Shown: positions 49,298-60,545 of the stretch, in pieces
How the letters are laid out: the number at the start of each line of letters is the position of its first letter
Position numbering within the stretch: the first letter of the stretch is position 1
Source of the DNA: Hirudo medicinalis
Taxonomy: Eukaryota > Annelida > Clitellata > Hirudinida > Hirudinidae
Length of the DNA: 64,000 bases
Assembly: GCA_011800805.1 (NCBI GenBank)
Contig: MPNW01000157.1
Coordinates: 182,301-246,300, forward strand
Reading direction: 5' to 3'
The notes under the pieces: model-generated
What the model was told of the DNA's origin: nothing
The model's database searches: none
The model's input: only the letters and a program-made list of their open reading frames with translations
Position numbers and translations under genes: made by a program

Positions 49298-50093
49298 AGC
49301 TGTGCTGAAAGGAAAATTTACTTTTTACCCTCATTCATTCATTCATATGTCCTTAATATGGGAAATACAACATAAGATGAAGACGTAAACTCCTGAAACT
49401 GTTAAATTGATAACCTATTTAATAACCTTGAGGAAATTAAATTTCAGCCACGCAATTAATTGAAAGTGAAAAGATGAGAAATCCGCTCAACCAGCAACAA
49501 TAGCGAATCTACACGCTCCAAAGCAAAACACGCGCACCTCTACCGTCCTTCACGTTCCCTTATTTATACGACCTTGTCCGTAGTCAAAATTTAGCTATTA
49601 TTTTATTTTAAAATCTTTCCTATAATTACTTCCTCGAAAGTATTCTTAACAATAATTAAATACCTCGTCAGTCAGAATGAGATGGTTTTTGATTTCACAT
49701 GAAGATTTCAGAAACATTTATTACCAAGCGAAAGAATCGGTACGTTTTTGTAGACCAAAAAAGTCAGGCTATTACAAAACAGACATGAAAAAGTAAATAA
49801 ATGGCTATACAATATGGGATACAATGGTTGAGGGACGCTTAAATTTTCACGCTTTGCATTGATTTTTCGATTTTTTTAAACGTCCGATCTCTCGCAGAAT
49901 ACTACTCTCAAGTTCAGAATTCTCCACTCTTTACGAACAACGTTAAAAGAATAGCAATTATAAAATCCATCACATCAGTCTGACATCTGCAATATAAAGT
50001 CCTTGGTCTCCAGTTAGTAGAGCATCTTCGAATCACGTCTGACCTCTGATTACACTTTAAAATTCATAAAGTTTTGTCGACAATAGACCTAAC
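49298..50093. other. Intergenic upstream of SLC17
   Basis: Should include the SLC17 5' UTR and promoter (the ATG exon begins just after an acceptor at about 49305, so a non-coding first exon probably lies here). No other structure recognised. Confidence 0.4.
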
Positions 50094-51780
50094 CAGTGGC
50101 ATAACTTCAAACGGCAGGCCCCTTCAATAAAATCAAAATGGGCCCCTTGAGGACTTGAAGGGTTACGTGTAATTTGCATGGTCAAATTACGAAAAACACA
50201 CAATACAAGACAAAATTAGATAATGAGATTCCATTAAATGTATATCATATGTTAAAATTTGAATTTTGCGACATCAATAAAATTATAATCCTTTTTAATA
50301 ATGGGTTGCAACTATCAACGAAACTTATAATGAAAATGTAAGTTGAAATCATTTCTTTACAATGTAAAAGTAGAAATTATATTTTGTTAATTGACTTTCT
50401 GGATGATACTTAACTTAAACCAATTTTTCTTATGCAATTTGTTCAAATCTATCTATAAGTTTGTCAGCATCCATAACTTTTGCCCGTTCTACTTCAATAT
50501 TCAGAGTAGCCAATCATTTAAGATGCTCTTGAGCCATTGAATTGCGAAGAAAATTTTTGATGTACTTCAGCTTAGAAAAAGATCTTTCTGTAGATGCCAC
50601 TGTAACTGGTAACGCCAAAAATATAATTAGATAATACATCCAAATATTTTCATCTAAACAAGCTCTACAAAATACCACGATCAAACTTTCTATTACTACA
50701 TTTCTCAATCAGTCTCTCCACTTTTCGCCACTTTGAGGCAAAGTCGCTTTTCAAACCATATAAACATTGAAACAAATCTTTATTTGTCAGGACTGACTGG
50801 CCAGTTTCGGCTTCTGCCATCGTCAGAACCCTATATCCAAATTTGTAAATGAAATGACAACATAGTCCAGAATAAGTAAATTTGCGAGTTGCTTAACTGA
50901 CTTTTTTTTTAAATTTTCCATCGTTCTTCGAAAAGAACAATTTTTCTAATTGGAAATTCAGGTGAAATGCCATCTGCTTATTTAGCTTGCAATAAATTGG
51001 CCTCCTTGACCATGATGTTTTCTTCCTTGGTGATGAGATTAGTTGGAAAAAGTATTGAAAATCTACTAACATCGTGCATTTTTTTTTTAAATTTTTATTT
51101 ATGTCTTCACAATATCTAAGGCACGGTTAAATATATTTACTAGAAATCTATCCTCTGGATCGTTGATTCTGTGATCATCTATTAACTCATCGAAATGTCG
51201 CTTAGCTTTTTGATTCTTCTATCTTCATATTTCACCTCAATACCCCATGTTTCAGCAACAGCAATTGCTTCTTGTTTAGCTTTCGTGAACTTGTTCCGGT
51301 AATTTGTAATCACTTGCAGGGAAGTTTCAAGATGTGTAGCTATACATATAGCTTTCTCATTTTGAAAATATTTCGAAGCCATGTCAATTGCTCCAAATAT
51401 CTTTGAAAATTTTTCCAACAAGGATACAAACTCAAAATTGTCAACATATCTCTTTAGTTGAAGGCTTCTTATTTCTTCCCTTTTGCTTGATTTGAAAATT
51501 ATTTTTGTCAATAACTTTCAATAATAATCTAATCGTTTTATAGTTATGCTTCATACCAAGCGGTGTTAGCAATCGACCAGACTGATGGGTTTAGTTTCAC
51601 AGTGGATTCGCCAGTCACACTACTTAGCATAACCCATATGTTAATGTTGTGATCAAAAAACTTGTTTAAGTTAAAAAACTTATATCTTGCAAAATATTGA
51701 AAAGCTTAACATTTGAAACACAGCCATGACTGCCGAGAAAAATTTCGGGTCCATAGGCACAGCGACCACATATCCCTATA
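50094..51780 (-). pseudogene. hAT element relic, ZMYM1/DUF4371-like transposase
   Basis: Begins at 50094 with CAGTGGCATAACTTC and GGGCCCC-rich sequence, a hAT-type end. The minus-strand frame at 50708-50514 reads LALPVTVASTERSFSKLKYI, the hAT dimerisation domain. 51511-51182 carries an upstream helical part (VSLLEKFSKIFGAIDMA). Gaps, stops and frameshifts separate the pieces. The outer end near 51.74-51.78 kb recurs inverted at 42.9 kb. Confidence 0.75.
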
Positions 51781-51992
51781 TTATGTCAATTAATGTTATT
51801 ATGGTAATGGAAAAGCAAAAAAAAATAATAGTAATGGCTGTCTGTTAGATGTCGTAGCTGATAAGTTGGGAAATATTTATGCTGTAGATGCAGTCTGTGC
51901 AACTTTATCGCAATTCCGGTTCATTTAATTTATCATTATTTCTTCCTCTGGGGTACTCGCTTTCATTCAAATTGTAAGCTTCTACGACATTG

Positions 51993-52115
51993 GTCGTCGG
52001 TAGCCGAGTGGTTAAGGATTTCGCTTTGGTGCGGCTCCATTAGGAGTTCAAATTCTAGCCGTCCGCAAGATTTTCTATAACTAACACTGGTTTTGGGCTC
52101 AGTGTAATCCGATAA
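51993..52115 (+). repeat. tRNA-derived SINE of a second type
   Basis: Head TAGCCGAGTGGTTAAGG (box A of Ser/Leu-tRNA type) and GGAGTTCAAATTC (box B) 46 bp apart, followed by an unrelated body. The acceptor stem does not pair, so it is not a tRNA gene. The body differs from the SINE copies at 42.3 and 58.55 kb. Confidence 0.55.
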
Positions 52116-52438
52116 TTCAGGTGTCTTTTCTTTGCTTGAAGTTTCCAATTTTAACAGAAACGCATATACTGACTTATAAATCATAATTTTATTTTCAATT
52201 TTTTTCCTTTCTCTTCTTTGCTGCTCCTCTTAAATTGCTTGCCGTGGTAAATGTATTAAAAAGGGGTCCGGTTTTAAAATATTAAAATTTTACAATCATT
52301 TTTTTTTTGCTTTTCCATTACCAAATTGACAACATGCCTGTGGCTGCTGCCAGAAATTTCTGAGTAGTGCAAAGATAAATCATGTTAATTAAAATCGTTA
52401 TAACTTTTTAATGTCGCACCATACATTAAATTTTATGT

Positions 52439-53137
52439 ATGTTTTTTCTGTTGTCTTCCTATTCATCAAGTTACGCTGAGGACATTAATAAAATACTACT
52501 ACTAAATGTCTCAAGCTACACTCATGCTCTCAAAACGGTTACCCAAAAGTTGGCTAGGCAAACTGTGACACCGGGCAATTCCCAAGAGAACCCACCTACC
52601 TTACCCAATGTTACTCAGGATAAGAAAAAGAAGCGTAAGAATAGAAATAAAAATAGGACCAAACATAGTGGTATTATTAGTCAACAGAAAGATGAAAATA
52701 ATGTAATTAATAACAATTATATAAATAAGAATAAAAACATGAAGGAATCAACCGGGGTGATCAAAACAGCTTATCCCCAGATCTCCTCATCAGGATAATT
52801 ATTAAGACAGCTCAAGCAATAATCCACCGGTCTCAAAATGGTAACCCTGACCTACTCGGTGATATGATCAACCACTTAGGCATGATTGTGCTCGAATGTA
52901 TGAAGGAAGCAGGTATCCTTGAGACGGTCAGGGCTACCACCGAAGCTGGAGCCGACAAAGCTAATCAACATGAATAATGCCATTAAACATTATTCAATGG
53001 AATTGTCACGGTATTAGCAATAAAATGGATGAGTTCGTTTCATTTCTGAGATCCTTAAAATTCTACCGGATATTATCTTGCTCCAAGAAACATTTCTTAA
53101 AAGCAGGAAATCTTTCAAATTACAAGGGTATTTTCTT
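52439..53137 (+). mobile_element. LINE (I/Jockey type), 5' part: ORF1 end and ORF2 start
   Basis: ORF1 remnants run to 52977 (lysine/asparagine-rich block, then MINHLGMIVLECMKEAG). ORF1's TAA (52975-52977) overlaps the ATG of ORF2 (52977-52979) as TAATG. ORF2 opens PLNIIQWNCHGISNKMDEF, the start of an AP-endonuclease. A 5-bp insertion (GTTTC) shifts the frame near 53037. The copy at 60.55 kb is nearly identical over the shared stretch. This copy breaks at 53137 into the ~60-bp-unit repeat. Confidence 0.85.
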
Positions 53138-53625
53138 AGTACTCCGCCTTGGAGCTCCGTCAGGGATCCTCAGAGAAGGTTCCCCCGTCTTCAAACGTTT
53201 CGGCCCTTGGAATCTCCTGATGTTTCGGGGGGCGGGCCGCATCCGGTGATCAGCCGGATGTCCCTGTCGGTTTTTTATTTTTCGGAACCCAACGCTTACC
53301 GCCGGCTATAAGAGGCTCTCTTTGGCCTTCTTATGCCGGTCACTGCTGCCTGGACTGGAGCGACTTCCGAAAGCTCTCAATGGCTTCTTCATGTCGCATA
53401 CTACCTGCTTTGACCTGCAATCTTCGACTATGCGAGGNTCTTATGCCGGTCACTGCTGCCTGGACTGGAGCGACTTCCGAAAGCTCTCAATGGCTTCTTC
53501 ATGTCGCATACTACCTGCTTTGACCTGCAATCTTCGACTATGCGAGGCTCTCTTTGGCCTTTTTAAGACGATCGCATCCACCCCAGTTGCCTACAGCGGT
53601 CATGAAAGCTCTCAGTGGCTTTTTC
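53138..53625 (+). repeat. Composite repeat with ~60-bp internal units, copy 2
   Basis: Same element as 14850-15250, here in plus orientation. It is inserted into, or joined to, the LINE endonuclease at 53137. GCTCTC cores occur at 53315, 53373, (after the duplicated N junction) 53483, 53547 and 53608, giving spacings of 58, 64 and 61 bp. Each core is followed by a TGGC-TT(C/T)TT(C/A) stretch. Open frames across it arise from the repeats. Confidence 0.75.
53438..53438. other. Single N between exact 109-bp duplicates
   Basis: 53329-53437 equals 53439-53547. This is probably an unmerged contig overlap, so the true repeat is about 110 bp shorter. Confidence 0.75.
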
Positions 53626-54601
53626 ACACCGTGTACTTAATATATGCAAACTGGGCCTTATAATTTCTTTGTAGCGGTAGCCGGACATTTTTGGAATTTT
53701 TAGCAATGGATTCCATATTTTAAAATTTAATTCACATATATTGTTAAAGTTGGCTACTTATTTAACGTTTCGAAATACATTTATAGATAGGCGAAATAAA
53801 TGAATGTCAAAAAGTCAAGCAAGCTCCTGAACGACATGCGACGAATGAAAATAGAATCATAAATCAAAAATGTGTTCATGACTAACAAAGGCAAATATTT
53901 AGAGCAAACAAAACTTATTGAAATGCTGAGCATTAAAACATGGATCCTTCTTTGAAGTTTTGAATGTTTTCATAGGCGCCAGTAAAGTTACATTAAGAGG
54001 CATTTCCTCTGCACTACGCACTGTGATTGAGCAGGCTGTATTAAATAGGTAATTGTCTGCTATTTTCGCTGGTTACCTCGTAGGCTGACACTTGTGAGTG
54101 GTTTGCTCAAGAATTTCCTTCATTTGATGCTGGTGGTTTTTAATTAAGTTTTTGATTAATTTACACTCTCAGAGGTTTGTTTTATACTATAAAAACTTTA
54201 TTATTTTCGACTAAATTTTGCGATTCTTTTAAATGACAAATAAGTGAATTGTTATATTTGCACTGAATTTATTAAAGATTCATATTTTGACTTGACTTAC
54301 ATTTAGCGATGGTGTCCATAAAATGGTTTACTTAGGCGTAAAAATTAGCTGCGGATTTACATTTTGTTGACGATGAAAGCACAATCGGTTGAAATGAAAT
54401 TAATTAGTACTTCGTAGAAGATATAAATGCTAAATTTAATTTATGTAGCGACTAGACTATTGAAAACATATGAATTTAATGTGATAAAAACGAATTTTAA
54501 ACAAATAAGCAAGTGCATTGAAGCAGCGCTGATTAAATCGGTGATGATAAGCTAATCGTAAACTTCAACTGTACTTTAAATTAGATATTTAACTCTAGGA
54601 A
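53626..54601. other. Intergenic upstream of the kinesin gene
   Basis: AT-rich, no repeats or exons recognised. It should contain the kinesin promoter and 5' UTR. Confidence 0.4.
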
Positions 54602-57600
54602 ATGGCAGACGACGAAGCTGGTTACTACCAGATCTTGGACAACTACACCATCTGGAGACTTGAAACAATTGCGGATGTTCCTCGCGTGCACCAAACTCCA
54701 ATGAGAACTCTCAGTTTTCCTTCTTCTCCTCTTCACCGTCCCGATGTTAAACCATCATTCCAACTCCCTCATGAGGTGCCTCTCCACAAAAAACGGAATT
54801 TGGCAAAAAATCTGAGAGCTATGATTGAAGACTTGCAGCAGAAAGTGGAAAGGATTGAAGCAGAAGTTAGCGGTAAAAAAATGTTGCGAATTTAATGGAA
54901 GGATTGTTTGATGAATGAAGTTAAACAAGAAATCTCAAGAGCAGTCTACGAGTTAATGTAAACAGCACTTGAGTTCATTTCTACCTGTACTAAAATGTTT
55001 TGTGGCTTGCAAATATTCAATGGGATAACATTGGATAAATTATTAAACATAATAAGAAATAAACAGCATTTTCATATCGCTCGGATGGAACTAAATATTC
55101 GATGGTTATGTTTCAAGATGGCGACATTGTAACCAACATCATCCCCATGCGTTCAAAACCTCCACATTCAGAGGAAATATTCAACTCCCATCAAGATGGA
55201 AGCAAATGTGAAGTTTCATGCGAACATTTTAATGAAATAACAATGATGAAGAAACAACTCGAAGTTCTAAGCAGAGACAAACACTTTTTGGAGGAACAAA
55301 TTGTCAGACTGCAACTTGATAAAGTCAGTGTTAGTGTTTAATCTCTTTACTTCTATCATATTTTTATTACGAACTAAATTTTTTTAGAGTTCAGATCAGG
55401 GGACTGACTCCGAAAAAAGAGTTTCCAAGCTGGAAACCGAAAACAAACTTTTAAAAGAACAACTGAAGTTGTCTTTTGAAAAGATCAGCCAGTTAAACAA
55501 AGAAAAATGTCAGGAATTTTCAAGCAGGTTTAGCAAGGTAGTGTAAAGTACTGTCTCTTGAGTTGAAGTAATTTATGACCATTTAAAAATGAAAGAGTTC
55601 CTCCAAGATTGAAATAACACGGAATTGGTCACGAGAACTTCAAGTGAAACTAAGAAAATATCACGAATGCACTTTGGATCTGAAAGAAGATTTGGATTCA
55701 CTAAGGGAGTCTTTTCTGGATTTCCAAGATTCGGGACTCTTGCAATTACAACAGGTTGGTCGGTTCGCTCTCGTTGTGGTCATCGTTCAACAACTCATTT
55801 AACGACTTTAATTCTAGGGAGGAATTAGGATTAAGGAAATTAAAGAAAGAAAACAAGCCATTCGATCGATTCAAGAGCCTCTGTTAAACGGAAATTTTGG
55901 AAAAACTCAGAAGGATTCAGCGCAAAAAATGGAGTACTTGATATCCTGCGATAAGACAAGAAACAGAGGAACAACAATTTCAAACAGTTCAGGATCAATC
56001 GCGTTTGAAAAAGATTCCGAGATTGGATCTGATTGCAGTGCTCTGAAAAACACCACCTACATGACCCTTTCAGATATGCGATCAATACCAGGTACGTGCT
56101 GAGACGACGTGATATTAACGAGCGTGACAATTACTCAACGTTTTGTAGTTATGCGTGGGAGCGGAGTATTGTATCGCATTCGGCCTCTCCTTGAGAAAGG
56201 TGCGAAGTCATCAATCCACGTAACCCAGCAAGTTATCCAGGTACAGCACAGGAACAGAAACAAAACTTTTCAATGCGAACAAATTCTTCAACCGTCTCAT
56301 TCTCAAGATCAGGTTCTTATTTTTGTGATTGGCATTTAAACTAATTAATACGTTGTTTAATAACTACAGTTGTTTGCGATGCTGAAACCTACGATCTTAT
56401 CATGTCTGAACGGAAAGAATGTTTGCATTTTCTTGTATGGAGAGACAGGCTCAGGAAAAACTTACACTGCTGAGGTTCCTTTTTTCGGATTGAAATTATC
56501 GTGAACATTTTGAAATTATGTCTGTTTTTTCAGGGTAGCGTCGATTGCGAAGGCATTTTGTCACTTTCAGTCGACGAACTGTTGAAAATTATGAGAACCG
56601 AAAACAAAGATCTAGGTTTAAATTGTAGTGTGGCTGAACTTCGAAATGAGATTTTCAGGTTCAATTTGTAAATTCATCATTTGCTGTTCAAGTATATAAA
56701 ATTGCATTTTTATAGAGATATTTTGAATACCAATTCCAAAACAAATTACCTCGAAACAAAACAAAACTCAGATGGTGGCATAATGCTGGCAAATTGGACG
56801 CAGGTTCCAATCCAGAGCAAAAGCGATTACGAGGTGAGATAATGATGAAACACTCTAATAATAAATCTTTCTAGTTCAGGAATTCAGCTTGAATAAATTA
56901 TAAATTCAATTTGTTTGAAGAAAATCCTTGTAAGGTGTCAGACGGTTCACAAAGTTCACAATTGCAACATGTCTCACATCATACACAACTTCCACCTTTG
57001 TTCATCAGATCAGAGCATACTCGGTGAGGAAAATCAACTCATTTGTTCCGCACAATCATTGAAATAATTCTTTCCTTTCCATAGCCAAGTTCTGCGTTGT
57101 TGATCTTGCTGGATCCGAAAGAATGGACAAATCGCCCCATGATCCAATTCGAATGAAAGAGGTTCAAAATGTCACGAGGTCATTAACATACCTTGGTGAT
57201 GTACTCCACGCCATCAATACCAAGCAATGCCACGTCCCTTACAGGAGCACCAAACTCACTCATTTCCTGCAGGATTATATGCGTAGGAGAATGTCTTACA
57301 ATGCTTGGCACATATTCAGAGGATGATCATTTTGTGTAAATTTTGCAGAAAGCAACAGTAAATCAGAATTGGTCGTCCACTTGCGGATGAATGACGTCAA
57401 TTCTTCTGAAACAATTTCTAGTTTGATGTTTGGCCAACGAACCACAGGAGCAGACATGGGACAACCGGGCTCAAAAACACCCATAAAATCGTCAAGCAGA
57501 AGTGAAAGCCATACCTCCACACCTCGACCAAGACGACCTTCCACAGGATTAGTCACGACCGACACGAGGAGTTTTATTAGGAGGAGTTCTATTAGTTCGG

Positions 57601-57742
57601 AACGTAGCTCAAGCAGAAAAATGGCAATAACACCGCAGTCAGAAGGTGCCACATTTTTTTATGTATCATTTTTATTTGTATTATTACTAACATCATAGCT
57701 TAATTTATTGTTTATCTTAAATTGTATACAGGTAAATATTGA
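54602..57742 (+). CDS. Kinesin-14-type motor protein with degenerate switch I
   Basis: Microtubule motor with an N-terminal stalk and a C-proximal motor. Exons 54602-54872, 55118-55323, 55388-55537, 55596-55754, 55818-56091, 56149-56312, 56370-56474, 56534-56658, 56716-56833, 56921-57023, 57085-57282, 57349-57645 and 57732-57742 sum to 2181 nt (726 aa). The first ~100 residues are Pro/Ser-rich; coiled coils cover about 100-290. The motor starts near residue 355 with the neck-type RGSGVLYRIRPLL (kinesin-14 pattern). P-loop GETGSGKT at about 432-439 and switch II DLAGSE at about 565-570 are intact, followed by HVPYRSTKLTHFLQD. Switch I should be NxxSSRSH, but reads NCNMSHIIHNF with the SSR lost. 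The LGGN loop after LQD is also altered (YMQSNSK). A basic Ser/Arg tail (about 650-726) follows. The final exon encodes only the last three residues. ATPase activity is doubtful. Confidence 0.85.
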
Positions 57743-58547
57743 GTTCCTATTCGGTAGCAATCTCCGCATGAAAGTTCAAGGCTCCTGCTTCGCTTGTTTG
57801 TTTGAAGATATTTTTTATCTCAGACTTATTTAATTCTCTTTCAAATCATTAACATTCGTCAAAGCATATTCCGCTAAGTACAAGTGATTTGATGCTAACC
57901 TTATTTTACATTTAATTTTCAGTTGCGTGTTTGTTAGAAATCTGGTGAAATCAGCCAGAAATTGACATCAAATAAAATATCGGTAATAACTTTTGAATGC
58001 TAATATTCAAGCATGTATGAAATAATACACACATACATATATTTTGACAAAGTTTAAATTAAACGTTCAAGCTTCGATTGATTTTTATGCTGTCGAATAT
58101 TAAATTACTTTTTTTTTTAGTCATTTTCTAGTTGTTTGGCTAACTATTGTTAAGGCTAATTAATTACTATTAATAGTTTATTCCATTTTTGTCTAGTTAA
58201 CTAAGCACGGTTAAGATGGTAAGTTCTAATAGAATTTGATACGGTAAATAAGCAGGGACGTCATTTGGGGTAGGGACAACAGCAACCCGAAAGTATCTGC
58301 GGTAGAATTAGATTTCAATTTGGCATTCGATATAGCGTTCATCGATTGACGTACAACATATGTGAGTCACACATCAAAGCGAATCACCTGGCCCACATCA
58401 AGTCATGCCTGTTCCTCAGATCGTCTAGTGATTTCTTTTGATCCGAAGAGTATATGTGGAACTACTCCGAGACCATATCATCGTCCTAGTCATCTGGTAA
58501 TGAAACGGTCGTTAATTAACATACGCAGACCATGCATCTTGTGTTCG
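57743..58547. other. Downstream of kinesin, intergenic
   Basis: 3' UTR and AT-rich spacer. A GC-richer open stretch at 58362-58547 matches nothing known to me. Confidence 0.35.
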
Positions 58548-58665
58548 CGTATGGTCTAATGGTTAAGACTGCGCCTTTCTTGATGGCAGCAGGAATTCAA
58601 ATCCCATTGCGGGAGCACCGTCCTAATCATGCAATTATGTAATGGTTAATAAACAACAACCATAG
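58548..58665 (+). repeat. tRNA-derived SINE, copy 2
   Basis: Box A ATGGTCTAATGGTTAAGAC and box B GGAATTCAAATCC, then the tail CATTGCGGGAGCACCGTCCT and GGTTAATAAACAAC shared with 42325-42430. This is better preserved than that copy. Confidence 0.7.
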
Positions 58666-60490
58666 CATATTGCTCGTCCATTCTGTTAACTTTTCCATCA
58701 ACTTTCAGGTACAATTTTCATTCGCGATTGTTATTTTTTGAAAATCTTGTTTCAACCCTGAATGTTATAAGCATTTCCATGGCTGGAATACTCGGTAAGT
58801 CAAGATGCCGCCTTTTGTTTCAGTTGTCGACATTTTAGTGCCAATAATGTGCGACCTGGTGAAACCAATGGGAACGTTACGTTTGTTGATTTAAAAAGGA
58901 TATATATAAATGAAGGATATGACCTTTCTAGAGCGGTTAACGGCAACTATGTTTCGACTGACATCATGACTGCTGGATAACAGCGTAGCGACGTAAGAGG
59001 AAGTATAGGAGAGGCGAGAAGGGAAGAATGCCCTGACATAGCTTCCTAAATAGCCACTCAAGCAACAAAGGAGAATGTCCATAAACAAAGGATGCGCGGT
59101 AATAGTGCAAAATGAGCTCTTGGTAAGTCAACGCTGATAGGGTTAGGATCAGTACGTGATTACGCTGGATGTGCGATCCTACACTAAAATCATTTGGGGA
59201 AAAGGCGTTATCCATGACCATAGCGAAACTCTGAAATGCTTGAATCATCTTCCGAAGGGCTTTAGTGAGATCTTAAAAGTTTTTGATCTTATCCTTACGT
59301 TGCCTATGACATCAGTGGAAAACGAGGGCAAACCCTCGTACAACTTGAAGAGATTATTTTTTTGCTTCCACCAAAAATCGGGGGGGGGGGGCAACAGGAA
59401 ATAGGATTCAGATGGGCCGTTGTCTCACTCCCCACCCGTCTCCAATGACGTCCCTGCATTCAAGTAGATTCGAGCAAATCATCCTAGAACTCTCCTTACG
59501 AAAATCCTTATGATGTAAAAGAGCGTCACCAAACTTATTTCATTAACAGGAACGGACGCAGTGACACAGTCTTGATCGACAGCAGTTTTCACCCATATTT
59601 CAACTCCTCCAATCACCAACCCAGTAACATCAAGAACACCATCCATCGAACCGAAAAGAGCCAGTAACCTACCAACCCAACAATACCACTACCTCAACTC
59701 TAAACCAGATCAAGATGTAAATATTAAATCAGTTATTGATGACTTTGGAACCTTTATTTGGTATCCTTTATTTTAACAAAAATCTATGCATGTGAAGATG
59801 TAAATATTATGCTAATAAAACGATTAAAATACTTGTTTTAAAAGCTTTTTAGTGATTTTAATGCGCGTAGAGGACTCGGAAGTGGTGATGAGAAGCAAAA
59901 AAGGGGCCATCTTATCGGGAAAGGTTGAGAGGGTTTGCCACTCTGGAAAAAGTTAAAATGTCCTCGCCTCTAAGACACAAAACATAAAAAAGTGACCAAT
60001 TCCAACAGGCATTTCGGACATTATTTTACCTCTACCCATCACTAAACCATCGTTAATAAACTAAAAAAAGTAGATTTCTTAAATGTATCATGTTTCAATG
60101 CCACAGAAACTTACTTCGAAGTTCGTTTGCACCTTATAAATTTAATTTTATAGCTCATATGCAAACCCCTTTCTATTTATTTTAGATGACCCAATAACAC
60201 ATTTTTATGCAATTTGTAAGTTTTAATTATTCTAGGATTTTCAAATTTTACAAGATGTTCTGTAAGTGGTAAAGTGACGTAAATTTGAATAAATTCCATG
60301 GTTTGATGTACGAGAATTTTGCACAAAATATGCACTCTCTATCTATATTGGATCGAATGTATTGTAATATCAGCACGTCCATACTATCACGCAAGGCCTT
60401 TACATAAACGATTTGAATTTGAGTGTCTCTAGTAGTCCAAATCATCTTAGTCATACAACGGATTTTAATCAAATAAATAAATAAAATGTC
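58666..60490. other. Intergenic
   Basis: Unidentified minus-strand open frame 59248-58964 (94 codons, hydrophobic C-terminal half). G run at about 59381-59389. An AG-preceded open stretch at about 59550-59665 could be a stray exon. 59935-60035 shares a short repeat with 23100-23220. Nothing can be named. Confidence 0.3.
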
Positions 60491-60495
60491 TCTAG

Positions 60496-60530
<35 letters not shown>
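60496..60530 (+). repeat. (TTG)n microsatellite
   Basis: About 11 GTT units immediately upstream of the LINE 5' break. Confidence 0.9.
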
Positions 60531-60531
<1 letters not shown>

Positions 60532-60545
60532 TATCCTTCTGTTGT

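Noticed and set aside
51993..52066. Possible tRNA-Ser/Leu gene
   Set aside because: A and B boxes are present but the acceptor stem does not pair and the sequence continues into a SINE body.
53311..53620. CRISPR-like or satellite array
   Set aside because: Units are degenerate, only about four long, and there are no unique spacers; eukaryotic context.
58548..58625. Possible tRNA gene
   Set aside because: Same tail as the copy at 42325-42430 and no closing acceptor stem; a SINE is the better reading.
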